Assembly (NCBI GenBank): GCA_014529385.2
Contig: CM043971.1
Span: forward strand, 95,903,882 to 95,967,881
Origin: Adiantum capillus-veneris
Lineage: Eukaryota; Streptophyta; Polypodiopsida; Polypodiales; Pteridaceae
Direction: 5' to 3'
DNA length: 64,000 bases
The position numbers and the translations under genes were made by a program. This document shows positions 42,884 to 53,829 of the stretch, piece by piece. Each line of letters starts with the position of its first letter. Positions within the stretch are counted from its first letter, which is position 1. A model generated the notes under the pieces. The model searched no databases and was not told the DNA's origin. It saw only the letters and a list, made by a program, of their open reading frames with translations.

Positions 42884-44468
42884 ATGGAGCAACAAGAGCA
42901 ACAGGGGGTTCGGTTTGATCCAGTCACAATGCAACTGTTTCAAGCTTTTGCAGTGTTTATGCAGCAGTGCAAGCTGCAGAAAGGAGAGAGCTCTCCTCAA
43001 CCAAAGCGCTTCAATCTGTGGTGAAGAAATTGGACCAATTTAAAGGTAAATATGTAACAAAGTATCTTTGTGGATATGTGAAGGAGATGGAACTTCATCG
43101 AGTGCCCGAAGCAAAGATGGTGCAAAGTTTTGAACTAGTTGTGGTTCCCGAGATCAGAGAGCATGTAAGGGGAATTAGAAATGAGCATGGGGCAACTTGG
43201 GAAGCATTCAAATTATCCTTGAAGGAAGAGTATTTCATGGAGGACTCCGAAAGGGTAACAAAGAGAACTTTTTTAGAGTGGGTAGTTCGGCCAAAAGAGG
43301 GGCTTTCGCCTACCGAACTCCTAAGGGAATTTGAACGCCGTTATGATCAACTGTCAAGGACTAAAAATTCTACGCTAAACTCAGAGAAGACAGATCTCTT
43401 TTTGCAGGCAGCAACTAAAGATATTCAAGAGAAGTTAGAGCTACTCCTTGGGATAAGGATGTGGTACAAGGCTTGAAGACCAATTGGAATGAAGTTGAAG
43501 ACGCCATTTCGTTGCTAACTAAGCGACAATGACGAAGAGACAAGATGATAGTTAACCCTTCTCAAGTCCCAAGTGTTCCCGAGAGTCCTATAAAGCCTGC
43601 TATTGTGGTTCCAAAGAGTGACAAGTCCATTCTAAATGATATTGTCAAGGGAATGCGGCTCAAGTTAAAGCTTACAAGGCTAGAAGAAAAGGGGCAACCA
43701 TCAGGTCAATCTACAGGGCAACGACCGCAAACCAGAGAAGGCTTTGTCAATAGATGTATATGGTGCGATAGTACTGACCATGGAAGGAGGGATTGTGAAA
43801 GTTTTAAAGATGCTTTGACAAAGGAGCTTGTTTTCTTTAAAGATGGAAAATTTCACTTAAGTGAAACAGGTAAGCTCTTGGGAACAAACTTTGGCAAAGG
43901 CGGGATGAAGAAACTAGTTGAGGACATGGCTACTAGCCATGCGATCTCAATGGTTGAGGCAACCGCCTATGGGTTGAAGGTCGATCCTATTAAAAGAAAA
44001 GGATCAATCAAGGTTGGAGAAGAGGAATCTAATGGTATTGGAGAGTTATGGCCATGCGCTATAGAGTCTGCTATGAAGGGTAAAATGACTACAGAGGTTT
44101 TACATGAAGCTGGAGATTGTATTCAGCTTGAAACAGGTTGGAATGACCCTGTGGACTCTTTGTCAGTGCATGCATACATTGCCAAATTTAAAGCAAATGA
44201 GGCCGTTGTTGAAGAGAAACGTAGGCGCGAGAATGGGGATGAAGGGTCTTCAAAGCGGGCCACAAGGAGTGGAGGTAGAAATGACACAGTGCCTCCTAGA
44301 TCACCTTCCTCGCAACAGATGCATGTCCCCGAAGTGCCTATGCAAGAATCCTCTAAAGAAAAGAAAAAGGATGCAACAAAAACCAAAGCAAAGGGTCCGG
44401 CCTACAAACTCCAATCCGATATAGAGGCAGCAACAGATCTCAAAAAGGTTTTGGAAGAGAGTATTTAA
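42884..44468 (+). pseudogene. Gypsy-F gag
   Basis: The ATG at 42884 opens a Gln-rich start that is thrown out of frame at about 43000-43020. The gag domain continues as KKLDQFKGKYVTKYLCGYV, VRGIRNEHGATWEAFKLSLK and EGLSPTELLREFERRYDQL. A second frameshift at about 43450 and a TGA at 43530-43532 (before CGA, so a CpG change is plausible) follow. The zinc knuckle is CIWCDSTDHGRRDC at about 43757-43800. A basic, Lys-rich tail ends at a frameshift just before the TAA at 44466-44468. Confidence 0.85.
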
Positions 44469-44476
44469 ATAGTAAG

Positions 44477-45142
44477 GTGGAATTTACCTTGGGTGAGGTC
44501 CTTGGTATAGCAAAGCGGGAATTTCACAAAGAGATAATTGATATCATAAAGAGTAAGCGACAGTCTCTTACTGAATCTATCCATGTTCAGTGTGAAGGAG
44601 AGACTTCAAATGCACAAGGAGTACAGGTCTATGGCAAACAAGGTGATGAAACTGTTGTTGGATGCTACAAGTCTAGGGGAGGAGTAAAACACGTTCGCTT
44701 CTTGGATGATGAAGATGAAGTAGAGACCACTCACAAGAGCTATTACTTAAAGAGTCACTGGGCAAGAGAAACTACTGAGACCCTGGTAAAAGTGGGAGAC
44801 TTGGAAGAACCATACATTGCGTTCATAGATCATGGGTCGGAAATTAACCTCATGTCAAAGAGTCTTTATCAAAAAGGAAAATGGCCAATTGATATAAATC
44901 ATGGATGGATGATTCGTGCACCAAACAACTCATTAGGGGAGTTGTACAGAGCTTTTCCAAATGTAAAGGTGACTATTGGGGATGTGAAAGATGACCAAAT
45001 TTTCTTTGTACAGGAGATGTCTACATATCCTCTTATCCTTGGGCAGCCATACATCACTACTACTCGCATGGAAACCAAGGTGATGGATGATGGGTCAGCC
45101 TATGCAAGAATAAGAAGCAGGGATGGGAAGCGTGTAGTATAG
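44477..45142 (+). pseudogene. Gypsy-F protease region
   Basis: It starts within KVEFTLGEVLGIAKREFH, a conserved gag-protease spacer, and reaches the protease core YIAFIDHGSEINLMS and YPLILGQPYITTTRME. The core D-H-G-S replaces the usual D-S/T-G-S/A. A TAG at 45140-45142 interrupts it, and more stops and a frameshift follow up to about 45345. Confidence 0.82.
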
Positions 45143-45344
45143 TTCCTTACTGTTTGTGTGGACCATGAAAGGAATCGTGAAAGTCTTAGAGAGCAACCCT
45201 TGCCCAAGACAAACAAAGAATTCAAGGACTACAGGGATATGAGGGGTTTTGGCCATGTACCATTGTAGAGAGGGATTGCAATGGTACAAGAAGAGAAAGG
45301 CTCTCGCATGATGTATATGCAAAGGAAACATTTTCTACAGGTTT

Positions 45345-47091
45345 TGTAGGATTATCAGACTATGGATCTATTGCTTTTACAGAGTGTGAGGACTTAAAGC
45401 GGGGTGAACGACAACATGTGAATAGTGTACAAAGAGGTTTGAAGATGAATGGTTTGCTAGAAGATAATGAATGCATTGTAGGTGTGTTTGATGAGTGTTC
45501 TTATGTGGATACTATGCAAGATTTGGAGTCTTTAGTTGATTGTAATTTTCATATGGGAAGTGAGGTCGTGAAAGTATTCTCGATAGAAATGTACAAAGTC
45601 ATTGAGGATTTCAAAAATGCTCAAAGTGTTGATGCACGAGTGGAGACCAAGTATAAGTCTGTGGCAAAGAAAGTGAAACCAGTGGCATCACCTCTACCAA
45701 AGGACTGTACGGATAAGATGGAACAAGCTGCTTTGCAACCTAGTCTTCGTGACCCAAGCAAGATTGGACACAAGTTCACACAGGATTCTTTGAAGGAGTT
45801 ACAGGTTGGTTGCGAGGAAAGTTTGACAAAAGCTGAAAAGATATGCTTTGAAGACATGCTTGCCAAACACGGAAAAGCTTTTGGATTTGAGCCTTATGAG
45901 ATAGGGTGTGTTGATCCATCCATTGTTGCTCCTATGGTGATCTTCACTATCCCTCATGTACCTTGGAACTTGAGGCCCATTCATGTTCCAAAGGCTCATT
46001 TGCCAAAGCTCATTGAGTTGCTTAATGAAAAGATCAAGATGGGTATCTTGGAGCCTTCTTGTGCTCCGTATTCAAACAGGTGGTTCACAGTTCCGAAGAA
46101 AAATGGTTCTTTACGCTTTATTCAGGATATGCAACCTGTAAATAAGGTGACAATCAAAAATGTGGGTATAGGGCCAATTGTCGATGAGTTTGCAGAGGCA
46201 TTTGCAGGAAGGGCAATATATTCTATGGGAGATTTGTACTCAGGGTGTGATCAGTTCCAACTAGTAATGGAAAGCAGGGACCTGACTACCATGAGGACAC
46301 CCTTGGGTTTAGTAAGGATGTGCACCTTACCTCAGGGGGCAACAAATTCAGTTGCACACATGATGAATGGTATGAACAAATTCCTACGTGACTTCATACC
46401 GCAAACTACAATGCCTTTCCTTGATGATGTGCCAATCAAAGGATGTGATGTAAGTGATAAAGATGTGGCTCTAGACTTGAGGGGGTGCCGAAAGTATGTC
46501 GCAAACCATATCAATGATTGTGATAATATCTTGACAAGATTAGAAGAGGTGAACCTTACCTTGTCTGGCCAAAAGTTAGTGTTTGGTGTGAATGAAGTTC
46601 TTATTGTGGGACATATATATGGGCCATATGGTAGAAGGACTTGTCCTGCAAAGATTGATGTAATCCAGAGAATGAAAGAGAAATGTATAAATGTCACTGA
46701 GGTTCGAAGGTTCTTGGGTGCATGCGTGTTTTATGTTATCTGGATTCCGCATTATGCACATGTAGCAGAGCCTTTGTATCAGCTTTTGAGAAAGAACAAA
46801 AAGTTTCAATGGGAAGAAATGTATACTCATGCCATGAGAAAATTAAAGAAGTTGTTGCTTATGTCTCCAACTTTGAGGAAAGCAAACTATGAATGTGGAA
46901 GATATGTAATTGTGACAATGGATACTAGCCCCACAAGAATTGGATGGGCGATTGGGCAAGATGATGATGATGGCAAGCGATATGTGGTGAGGTTTGGAGC
47001 AAAAGTCCTAAGTGCTCGTCAACGCAACTATCCACAGGTAAAAAGAGAGTTATGGGGAGTAGTCACAGCTTTTAAACATGAAAAAGAGTAG
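45345..47091 (+). pseudogene. Gypsy-F reverse transcriptase and RNase H
   Basis: The frame is open across about 580 codons with no start of its own, as expected inside a polyprotein. RT motifs include RWFTVPKKNGSLRFIQDMQP, MGDLYSGCDQFQL, LPQGATNSVAHMM and the active site PFLDDVPIKG, where FLDD replaces the common YxDD. RRFLGACVFYVIWIPHYAHV is the connection. RNase H begins VIVTMDTSPTRIGWAIGQ with the first Asp and continues KRELWGV with the Glu. A TAG at 47089-47091 breaks it shortly after. Confidence 0.88.
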
Positions 47092-48408
47092 TTGATAGGA
47101 GAAAATGTAATAGTGGAGACTAATTGTCTACCCCTTCTTGGAATGATCACAAGCTTCTCAACTCCCGACATTGCTATGTTGAGATGGATTGCCTACATAA
47201 AGTCCTTGAATCCAGAATTTAAGCATATTGCAAGGAAAGATAATCCAGTCACGGATATGCTTTCAAGAGAAAGGTATGAAAATGAAGAAGACATGGTTGT
47301 CGAGGGCGATGATGTAGGCACACAGTTCTATAGTATCTCTCATGCTAAGGGTGATCATGTTTGCCTGTCAAATGCACTTGAGTCATTTACAGAGGACCTA
47401 TATCAAGGTGACTGGTTGCTCATTGGACGCTATCTGAGCACATTGACAAGGCAAGAAGGGTGGACTGATCAAGAGTTCAAAAGAATACGGAGAAAGGCCT
47501 ATGGATACTTTTTGAAAGATGGGTGCTTATGGAAGCGTCCAAAACAAAGAAATGGAATGCCGATGAGAGTTGTGAATGATAAGGACGCTCAAAATGAGCT
47601 TATGAAAAAGTTTCATGAGAGTCTTTATGCTGGACACAGAGGTGTATGGGCCACCTTTACTAAAATGAAAGAGAGGTATTGGTGGAAAGGTATGTATAAA
47701 GATGTATCTCACTTTGTGGAATCATGTGAAACCTGTCAAATGTATTCAAATGTACGTCATCGTGATGGGTTGCACCCTACTTACCCATTAGCCATGCATT
47801 ACAAGTGGGTAGTAGATCTGGTTACAATGCCATTGGGCTTATGGAAAATGAGATACATAGTGCTTGCACGAGAAGACTTAACCAATCAAGTTGAAGGTAG
47901 TGCTCTAAGAACAAAAAGCACAGAAGGGGTATGTAAGTCCTCTTGGATGATGTAATTAGCCCCGTTATGGTTGTGTTGGGAAAATAACAGCGGATAGGGG
48001 TGAGTTGGATGCTAACAAAGCAAGGGAGTTTTTCTCTAGGTTGGGCATTAAACTTGCTCTCACTACTGCATATAATCCTGAGGGAAATGGTAAATCGGAG
48101 CGTGGGCATCCTCCTATCATTAAAGATTTGGCTAAGGCATGCAAAGGTAAAATGGGAGAGTGGCCTAGGTTATTTCCTTATGCTTTATGGGCTGATCGTA
48201 CAACTCATAGCTCAGTTACTGGTTATATGCCTTTTGAGTTGATATATGGTCAGAAACCTATAATACCAATTGAGGATGTAATTCCCACATGGAATGTATT
48301 ACCTTGGGAAGATGGAATGAGTAGGGAAGACCTTCTTGCTTTGCGCATACAACAGTTAGAAAGAAGGACCCAAGATATTGAGATTGCAGTAGCACGATTG
48401 AATGAGTA
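47092..48408 (+). pseudogene. Gypsy-F RNase H end and integrase
   Basis: It continues RNase H in the same frame: NVIVETNCLPLLGMI has Asn where an Asp is expected. DNPVTDMLSRE ends RNase H. The integrase zinc-binding part is intact (HESLYAGHRGVWATF with SCETCQMY). The core has VVDLVTMP with the first Asp. A frameshift at about 47940-48000 follows. ITADRGELDANKAREFF has the second Asp and YNPEGNGKSERGH the Glu. It stops at NRFDYEFM, short of the C-terminal domain. Confidence 0.86.
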
Positions 48409-48452
48409 AAAGGAACAAAAGAATAGATTTGATTATGAATTTATGTAAGAGG

Positions 48453-48497
48453 GAGGTGTGTGTATGTGTGTGTGTGTGTGTGTCAGAGAGAAAAGGA

Positions 48498-48537
<40 letters not shown>
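48453..48537. repeat. (GT)n tract and 37-base poly-G
   Basis: (TG)n at about 48453-48482 and poly-G at 48501-48537, followed by a short (GA)n run. They coincide with the truncation of Gypsy-F. Confidence 0.92.
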
Positions 48538-48771
48538 CGCTCGAGAGAGAGAGAGATTTCAAGGAGTGTTGAAGACAAGTGACAAGATTCGATGATAAGC
48601 TTTGGTCTTCTTAATCTCAAGACTTGGCATTACAAAGGCAAAGAATTATCAAAATGTCACCACTAAAGCGACCATTACCTTACAACCAAATAGTAAGGCC
48701 TTTACCATAGGCACTCCTTAGCACTATATACCACGGGGAGTTCTACTTGTCTATTTTTACTTTTTCGTAGG

Positions 48772-49078
48772 GCGTTTCACTTTATTTTCAAGCGAAGTTG
48801 CTATGTGGGTAACAAAATGCATGTGACTACTTGGTTAGGGCATTGGGCTGCTAGCTAGGAGGTCTTGAACCCATAGGGAGTTTCACTTTATAATCAAGAG
48901 AAGTTGTTATGTGGGTAGAAAAATGCATGTGCCTACTTGGTTAGGGCATTGATCTACTAGTTGGGAGGTCATCGGTTTAAGATCTAGATGAGAAGGTGCT
49001 CATCAATGTCATTGAATTTTTCTCATGCCTCAGCTCAATCCCACTGGAATGAGCTAGACACTCAGTTAGCTATTCCAT
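48772..49078 (+). repeat. SINE-like unit with tRNA-related head, preceded by a partial tandem copy
   Basis: GTGCCTACTTGGTTAGGGCA at about 48929 resembles an A box region and CATCGGTTTAAGATCT at about 48970 a weak B box. A body rich in CTCAATCCCACTGGAATGAG follows and ends at 49078. The part before it (TTTCACTTTA...CTACTTGGTTAGGGCATTG) is repeated at a spacing of about 108 bp from 48772. Confidence 0.5.
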
Positions 49079-49760
49079 GTTGGTAGTTAGAGTTAGTTCA
49101 GACTAGACAATAGACTTCAAACCAGATCAAACATAAACTAGAAAACAAGTCTCAAACTGGAAATAACATTGAGTATTGGAACTAGAAAAGATAGTAGAAC
49201 TGGAAATGAAGACTAAATTGAAGAATTGAAACTAGAATTGAGTATTAAGAACAATAGACAAGTACAATGATGGTTAATTCAGTGAGAGTTAGGTTATAAG
49301 AGTACAACAGATCCGAGCTATAAGAGTTTGGGCTCAAGAGTGATACAAGGTAAATGAGATAAGATCTGACAGGGACCTCAAAATGAAGTAATAGCCTCTA
49401 TTTATAGGCCTTTGACTGGGCTCTGACTATGTGCAATCAATTACAGTTACTATGGTAACTACCCGTTGTTACTGCTTATGGAATATTCCAGCCCAGCCAT
49501 CTACCATCCGCCATCCACATTTCTCTTTCCCTTTCTTGAATTTTGATATGTACCAAAGTTTCCAATAGTCTCAATAGTTATCCAGTATCATCGGACTCGC
49601 TTTTTGTCTGGTGCCTTCTTCTTGGGAGGTTTGTGTGAGGCTGGGGCACTTGGACCAGCATTTTCCTTCTAAATAAGATGATAAAGAGCTTCTTGCTCAA
49701 GCTGGTCTTTCCTAGTTTGTGTCTGATCTGGTTTGAAGTCTATTGTCTGATCTCTTGTTT
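49079..49760 (-). repeat. LTR-like sequence on the reverse strand
   Basis: On the reverse strand it carries a TATAAATA motif (about 49397-49407) inside GGCCTATAAATAGAGGC, and ends CTAACTACCAACA at 49079. A phrase CTAGACAATAGACTTCAAAC at about 49103 has an inverted partner at about 49727-49750. No LTR partner was found, so a solo LTR is only a suggestion. Confidence 0.35.
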
Positions 49761-49942
49761 TATCTAGTAAAATAGATATGTCTTTATCTCCGCTTGATAA
49801 GGTGTCAATGAATTCTCAAGTGAGTTCCAAGTTTTGGTGTCGGGGTCAAATTTTCCCCTAGTGAGTCTGTGGCTCTAGCCAGCTTATGACAATAGGATGT
49901 TGTGTGCATCCATCCCTAGAACAGTGGCTGATTACACTTTAT

Positions 49943-50287
49943 TTATGCCTGAAAGAAAATTTCAGCCATCTCTATGAAATGAGGTCCAAAGGATGCTTTA
50001 CTAGCGAGTTCCTTCTCAGCAATCTTTGAAGCTTCGACTGTGAGTTGGAGAAGTTGGTTTGTGATTCTGATCAGTCTTTGTAGGTGCACCTTCCACTGGC
50101 CCATCCTTAACAGGAAGTTATGCAAATCATTGAGAGCAGCATTGGGAAGTCTGGGATGAAATCTATAAAATTTATCACTATTTGATTTTCTTGCTACATC
50201 ATCTTCCTGGTGATGCAGAGCGAATGGAATAAGGCTTTCAAGTTTTTCCCTTGCTCTTTGAGTGTCATGCGCATTTTTGGTCCGCTG
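49943..50287 (-). CDS. Unidentified reverse-strand ORF segment
   Basis: An open stretch of about 115 codons from 50287 to the stop at 49943, with the last 60 codons starting at an ATG. It is polar and helical in look (REKLESLIPFALHHQEDDVA, RLIRITNQLLQLTVEASKIA). Further upstream the frames PPHPRCMHVLDKVQEWCIIV and IEEFLHDEKIYSDLERFLML, with stops between, suggest a longer decayed gene. Function not recognised; a retroelement gag or coat-like protein is possible. Confidence 0.35.
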   Translation of the reverse strand, partial: QRTKNAHDTQRAREKLESLIPFALHHQEDDVARKSNSDKFYRFHPRLPNAALNDLHNFLLRMGQWKVHLQRLIRITNQLLQLTVEASKIAEKELASKASFGPHFIEMAEIFFQA

Positions 50288-50699
50288 CTACTTGTAGCAT
50301 TTTTTTCCTACAATGGCTTGATTTGTTGGTCCAATACCCCTCAAGCACTCTTCATTTGAATCAGTATCTTGTTGATTTGGATTTTGATGTCTTTCATGCA
50401 CTGGTATGTGGCTTTAGTGCCAAGTAGCATCTTCAATTGTAGTCCCATTGACTATAAATTGTCTATGGCTAAGTTCCTTATAATCGGATTTACTGCCACA
50501 TCATCAACAATAATACACCATTCTTGAACTTTGTCTAATACATGCATGCATCTTGGATGTGGAGGTAATTGGCATACTACGCTGATTATGATAGCTCATG
50601 TTTTCCCAATTCATAAATATTTGTCTGGCCCCCACATATAGCATCAAAAATCTCTCCAAATCTGAGTAGATTTTCTCATCATGGAGAAACTCCTCAATC

Positions 50700-50890
50700 T
50701 GGAGATGGTTTTAGATTTTGAGTTGTTTGATTAGTATTAATAGGTTAGTGGAACGTGTATGGTCATACTCAGAGTCAGATTCTATGACAATAGTGTTGCC
50801 CTTAGCATCCTTGTTCTGACACTGAGCTGCTTGATGCCCACTCTAATGTTGGTGGGTCCTATTGCTGGGAGTAAGTACCTGCAAGTGTTA
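50700..50890 (-). pseudogene. Possible zinc-knuckle relic upstream of the unidentified ORF
   Basis: On the reverse strand a reading gives THQH, a stop, then SGHQAAQCQNKDAKGN and an acidic IESDSEYDH. The GHxAxxC part looks like the second half of a CCHC knuckle whose first Cys residues are lost. A 40-bp phrase ending GGTCA[T/G]ACTCAGAGTC is repeated at about 50737 and 50894. Confidence 0.3.
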
Positions 50891-50925
50891 GCATTAATAG
50901 GTTAGTGGAACGTGTATGGTCAGAC

Positions 50926-51440
50926 TCAGAGTCGCTTCTTGTCTTTAAGACGGGCTACTTCTACTGCCAACTCATATGTTGCAAGAAACCGTCCCTTCAC
51001 CTTTTCTCTAAGCGACGACCATAGACCAACAATGAAATAGTCCTTCTTTAGGAAATTAGGCACTCCTTTTCCTTCCTCCAGTGAGGCAACCCATCTCTCC
51101 CATAAGTCCACAAATTTGGACTCGTAGGTGGCATACTCTAGCAGACCTCCCTGCTTTAATCTCGTCAGTAGCTGCCATAGCTTCTCTGAGGTTGTGCCTC
51201 CACAAAACCTCTTTACAAAAGCAGCTCTCAAAACATCCCATGCATTCTTGGTAGCCTGGGGCAATGCATGATACCAGGACTTGGCCTCTACTTTCATCAG
51301 TAGAGGAAAAATTCGTAGTCGTGAAGCCTCATCATCTTTGTTGGAAACGACACAAGAAATGTCGAAATCATCCAAAAAGTTGGTGTGGTGAGATCTTCTC
51401 CCTTCTTTCCACTAAATGTGGGGAAAGAAACACTTTCCAT
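50926..51440 (-). pseudogene. Gypsy-G gag
   Basis: The ATG near 51437 starts MESVSFPTFSGKKGEDLTT; a frameshift follows and from 51375 the frame is open: MDDFDISCVVSNKDDEASRL, KSWYHALPQATKNAWDVLRA, KLWQLLTRLKQGGLLEYATY and KKDYFIVGLWSSLREKVKGR. This is the retrotransposon gag domain, related to that of Gypsy-E. Sequence to the left is unrelated, so the rest of the element is missing. Confidence 0.82.
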
Positions 51441-51532
51441 GGTAGTGACTCAGGAAATTACAAACCTTTTTTTTTTATAGATTAATGACAGTAGCGGCTC
51501 ATAGCGGCTTTTTACAGGGTTGGGTGGATAGG

Positions 51533-51748
51533 TTAAAACAGGATAAAGATAGAAACATTAAAGGAATGATGGTAATCCAATATGGGAAGAATGATAGGGT
51601 TTGGGGAATTAAGGATTTCTCCTATTACCGCCGCACCGAATAGGTACACAATCTTCTGTTGGTAGAAGATTTTCCTATCTACATAGATATTCACATGCAT
51701 ATGCTGTAGGAATCTGAACGGGAATGCCGTCGGCCCGTTTTCCATCAT
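51533..51748 (-). CDS. Small pre-gag ORF of Gypsy-G, copy C (unknown function)
   Basis: An open frame of 71 codons with FPFRFLQHMHVNIYVDRKIF, then QQKIVYLFGAAVIGEIL and NSPNPIILPI, aligning with copies A and B of Gypsy-E. It lies about 95 bp upstream of the gag start. Confidence 0.45.
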   Translation of the reverse strand: MMENGPTAFPFRFLQHMHVNIYVDRKIFYQQKIVYLFGAAVIGEILNSPNPIILPILDYHHSFNVSIFILF

Positions 51749-51770
51749 GCACAGAGGGTGGAGTACTTAC

Positions 51771-52295
51771 TTATACTCTTACCGTGCCAGTGTTGATGAG
51801 TCGACACATCCACAGGAGGTCGTCGCTTTTCATGGGCTCTACCTTTCCTTCGTCGCTCAGCACGTACGGGGTGATGGCGATGCGTCTGACCACTCCCAAC
51901 CTCTTGGATAGTAGCAATTGCAGGTAATTTCTATAGTCGGCGTGTTGCATGAATTCTACTCCATTCAGCTGCAGCTCGTCTCCAACCCACTGGGTTTTAC
52001 CCATGGTAGAGAGCTTCTTCAGGATAAGTTGTACAAGGAGAGGATCCTCTACCCGTCTTCCAAAACAGCGAGAGCAGTAGCCGAACCACTCTTCCCTAGG
52101 ACATGGGAATCTTCTTATCACTTCTTCTTTAGGATTGTCAAAGTGGATTGGTAGCACTCGCATGCGTCGTGAAAATCGGTAGGCAACCCTCCGCCGCTTA
52201 GCTTCTGATGACTTCCTCTTTGGCAAGTTGGGTACCACCCGGCTTTTTGAGCTTGAAGCACTTGCTTGGCCAGATGCTTCTCCCTTTGGGATCAC
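51771..52295 (-). CDS. Unidentified 174-codon ORF upstream of Gypsy-G gag
   Basis: The product starts with a Ser-rich stretch and a basic cluster (KRKSSEAKRRRVAYR) that could act in nuclear import or RNA binding, followed by PCPREEWFGYCSRCFGRRVE and a region without recognised domain (LNGVEFMQHADYRNYLQLLL). Its start overlaps the end of the ORF to its right by 4 bp. It is not a known gag or pol domain. Confidence 0.4.
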   Translation of the reverse strand: MIPKGEASGQASASSSKSRVVPNLPKRKSSEAKRRRVAYRFSRRMRVLPIHFDNPKEEVIRRFPCPREEWFGYCSRCFGRRVEDPLLVQLILKKLSTMGKTQWVGDELQLNGVEFMQHADYRNYLQLLLSKRLGVVRRIAITPYVLSDEGKVEPMKSDDLLWMCRLINTGTVRV

Positions 52296-52721
52296 GTGTT
52301 TCCAGACTGGCTTATCTTCTCCTTACCTTTGGCTCGAGCAGCCCCCTTAGGCCATTTTGGAGTAAAGGTTATAACTTTGACTACAGTTTCTTTAGGGAAG
52401 AGAGGCCTCACCGTTTTCTTTCCTTCTTTGATGTGAATGAATTCTTCGTGATGAATGTTGATGTAGACAATTTCAGCCCCTTTGTTGCTGGCACTCATTG
52501 ACAGTGTGTTTTGGTTGACAACAGTGATGGCACCTCACACACCTCCCACCTGATGCTCTCAATTTGTGGTTAGAACGAGTAACACGAGATGGAGAATTTA
52601 CCTCTTGAATACTGACGATACTGCAGTTTGACAGTAGTACTTCAATGAAGGCGACTAGTGCCTCCTTAGTCTCCTCTTCTTTCATCCTCCAGTTAGAGAA
52701 TTCCTTCAGCCATTCGTCCAT
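52292..52721 (-). CDS. Two short overlapping ORFs at the start of Gypsy-G
   Basis: 52721-52473 (82 codons) includes EWLKEFSNWRMKEEETKEAL and a Cys-rich end (CVRCHHCCQ). 52498-52292 (68 codons) overlaps it in another frame and is Lys-rich (PKWPKGAARAKGKEK). The first and the 174-codon ORF share a frame, so a single decayed gene of about 310 codons is possible. Confidence 0.35.
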
Positions 52722-52773
52722 GATTGATGGTGTGCATCACTTTCAGCATTGTAAAATGAAGGGTCTTAGAAGC

Positions 52774-52793
52774 CCTCCTCAGTGGGGGAACCA
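52774..52793 (-). other. Primer-site-like sequence of Gypsy-G
   Basis: Reverse strand TGGTTCCCCCACTGAGGAGG, matching Gypsy-E in 17 of 20 positions. Confidence 0.5.
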
Positions 52794-53333
52794 AATGACG
52801 GGAGCAAAGCGAACCCCGAACCCCGACGGGAGTCTAAAAATCCGGGGCCAAATGGTGCGCCTCGAGCCTGTCACGGTAAAGCGAACAGGAGGCACCACCT
52901 AGCTTTGAGCGGCTAGGACGCAGACCATGATGATATGAACACCACAAACTTACACACACACACAGAGACAGAGAGAGAGAGAGAGAGATTGACCAAATAA
53001 TGAAAACCCTCGGGGGTGTGAGGAAGAATTATTTCTGCACTATTTACAATGACCTTCCTTCTAGCGAGGCGGCACACCGTGGTGATAGAGAGGTAGGAAG
53101 AAAAGATGGTGCAACTACTTGGTGCGTTCTCTAAGACGACTCAATGATTGTCAATCTTACTACCAAGAGCGTGTATGTGTGCATGCATCGACCATTGGAG
53201 TCGAGAGGTGGATGTTGCTCCCTTTGCATGGTGCAATTCCCAAGGAAAAGCATCACGCAAGCCCCCTCCATGTGCCAATAGTGTCAATTCTTCCCACTAA
53301 ACTCTACCAAGTGCTGACCTCCATGAACTGCCC

Positions 53334-53356
53334 CCCCTCCCCCCCCCCCCCCCCCC
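53334..53356. repeat. Poly-C tract
   Basis: CCCCCCTCC followed by about 16 Cs, inside the presumed Gypsy-G LTR. Confidence 0.9.
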
Positions 53357-53829
53357 GATAGTGACCTCTCAGTGCTAATTTATATGTGTGGGCTGCTTGG
53401 ATTAGGGTAATCCCGGTTTGATTAGGGTAAGCTAATCGAGGAGACAAAGCAAACGGTGGGCCCGGTGTGGTTGACCCTTGCTTTGTTTTGGGAGGTTATT
53501 AAAAATGAGAATCTCTAGGTGGGCCTTTGTGCCCATCACCTAGAGAGAGGGAATTTACAAATTGGGATTTTTTACAATGGCTTGGGTAAAAACTGAAGAA
53601 ATGATGAACATAACCTACAAATTACTGAAAATGGTATCGTGGTTGCGTGATGCCGGCGAATGGTGTGTTGCCGGTGCGTCGGTATAGCGTGTACTTCCTT
53701 TCGAGGTCGGCTGGGGCATGCCTTTGGCGCATTTCTCCTTTTTGTTGTTGGTGGCGCGTTCTTTGGGTGTTCTCCTTCTTTATGTCGATGTCAATGGTGT
53801 AAGATCCTTCTTTTTTTGTATTTTTTAAG

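Larger units (their letters stand above)
41780..48450 (+). mobile_element. Gypsy-F: Ty3/Gypsy element with FLDD-type RT, 3' end lost
   Basis: A presumed 5' LTR of about 1 kb, the primer site TGGTGAACCCGAC at 42806-42818, gag with a zinc knuckle, protease, RT, RNase H and integrase follow in order. The integrase C-terminus and 3' LTR are missing; a (GT)n tract and a 37-base poly-G run mark the break at 48.45-48.54 kb. The RT active site reads FLDDV, and the protease DHGSE, unlike Gypsy-A/B. Confidence 0.88.
50890..53600 (-). mobile_element. Gypsy-G: 5' part of a reverse-strand Gypsy element with extra pre-gag ORFs
   Basis: An LTR-like region lies right of about 52794, a primer-site-like sequence at 52774-52793, then four small ORFs and gag. 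It is related to Gypsy-E in primer site, LTR phrase GGCACCACCTAG, small pre-gag ORF and gag. No pol is present. Confidence 0.65.
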
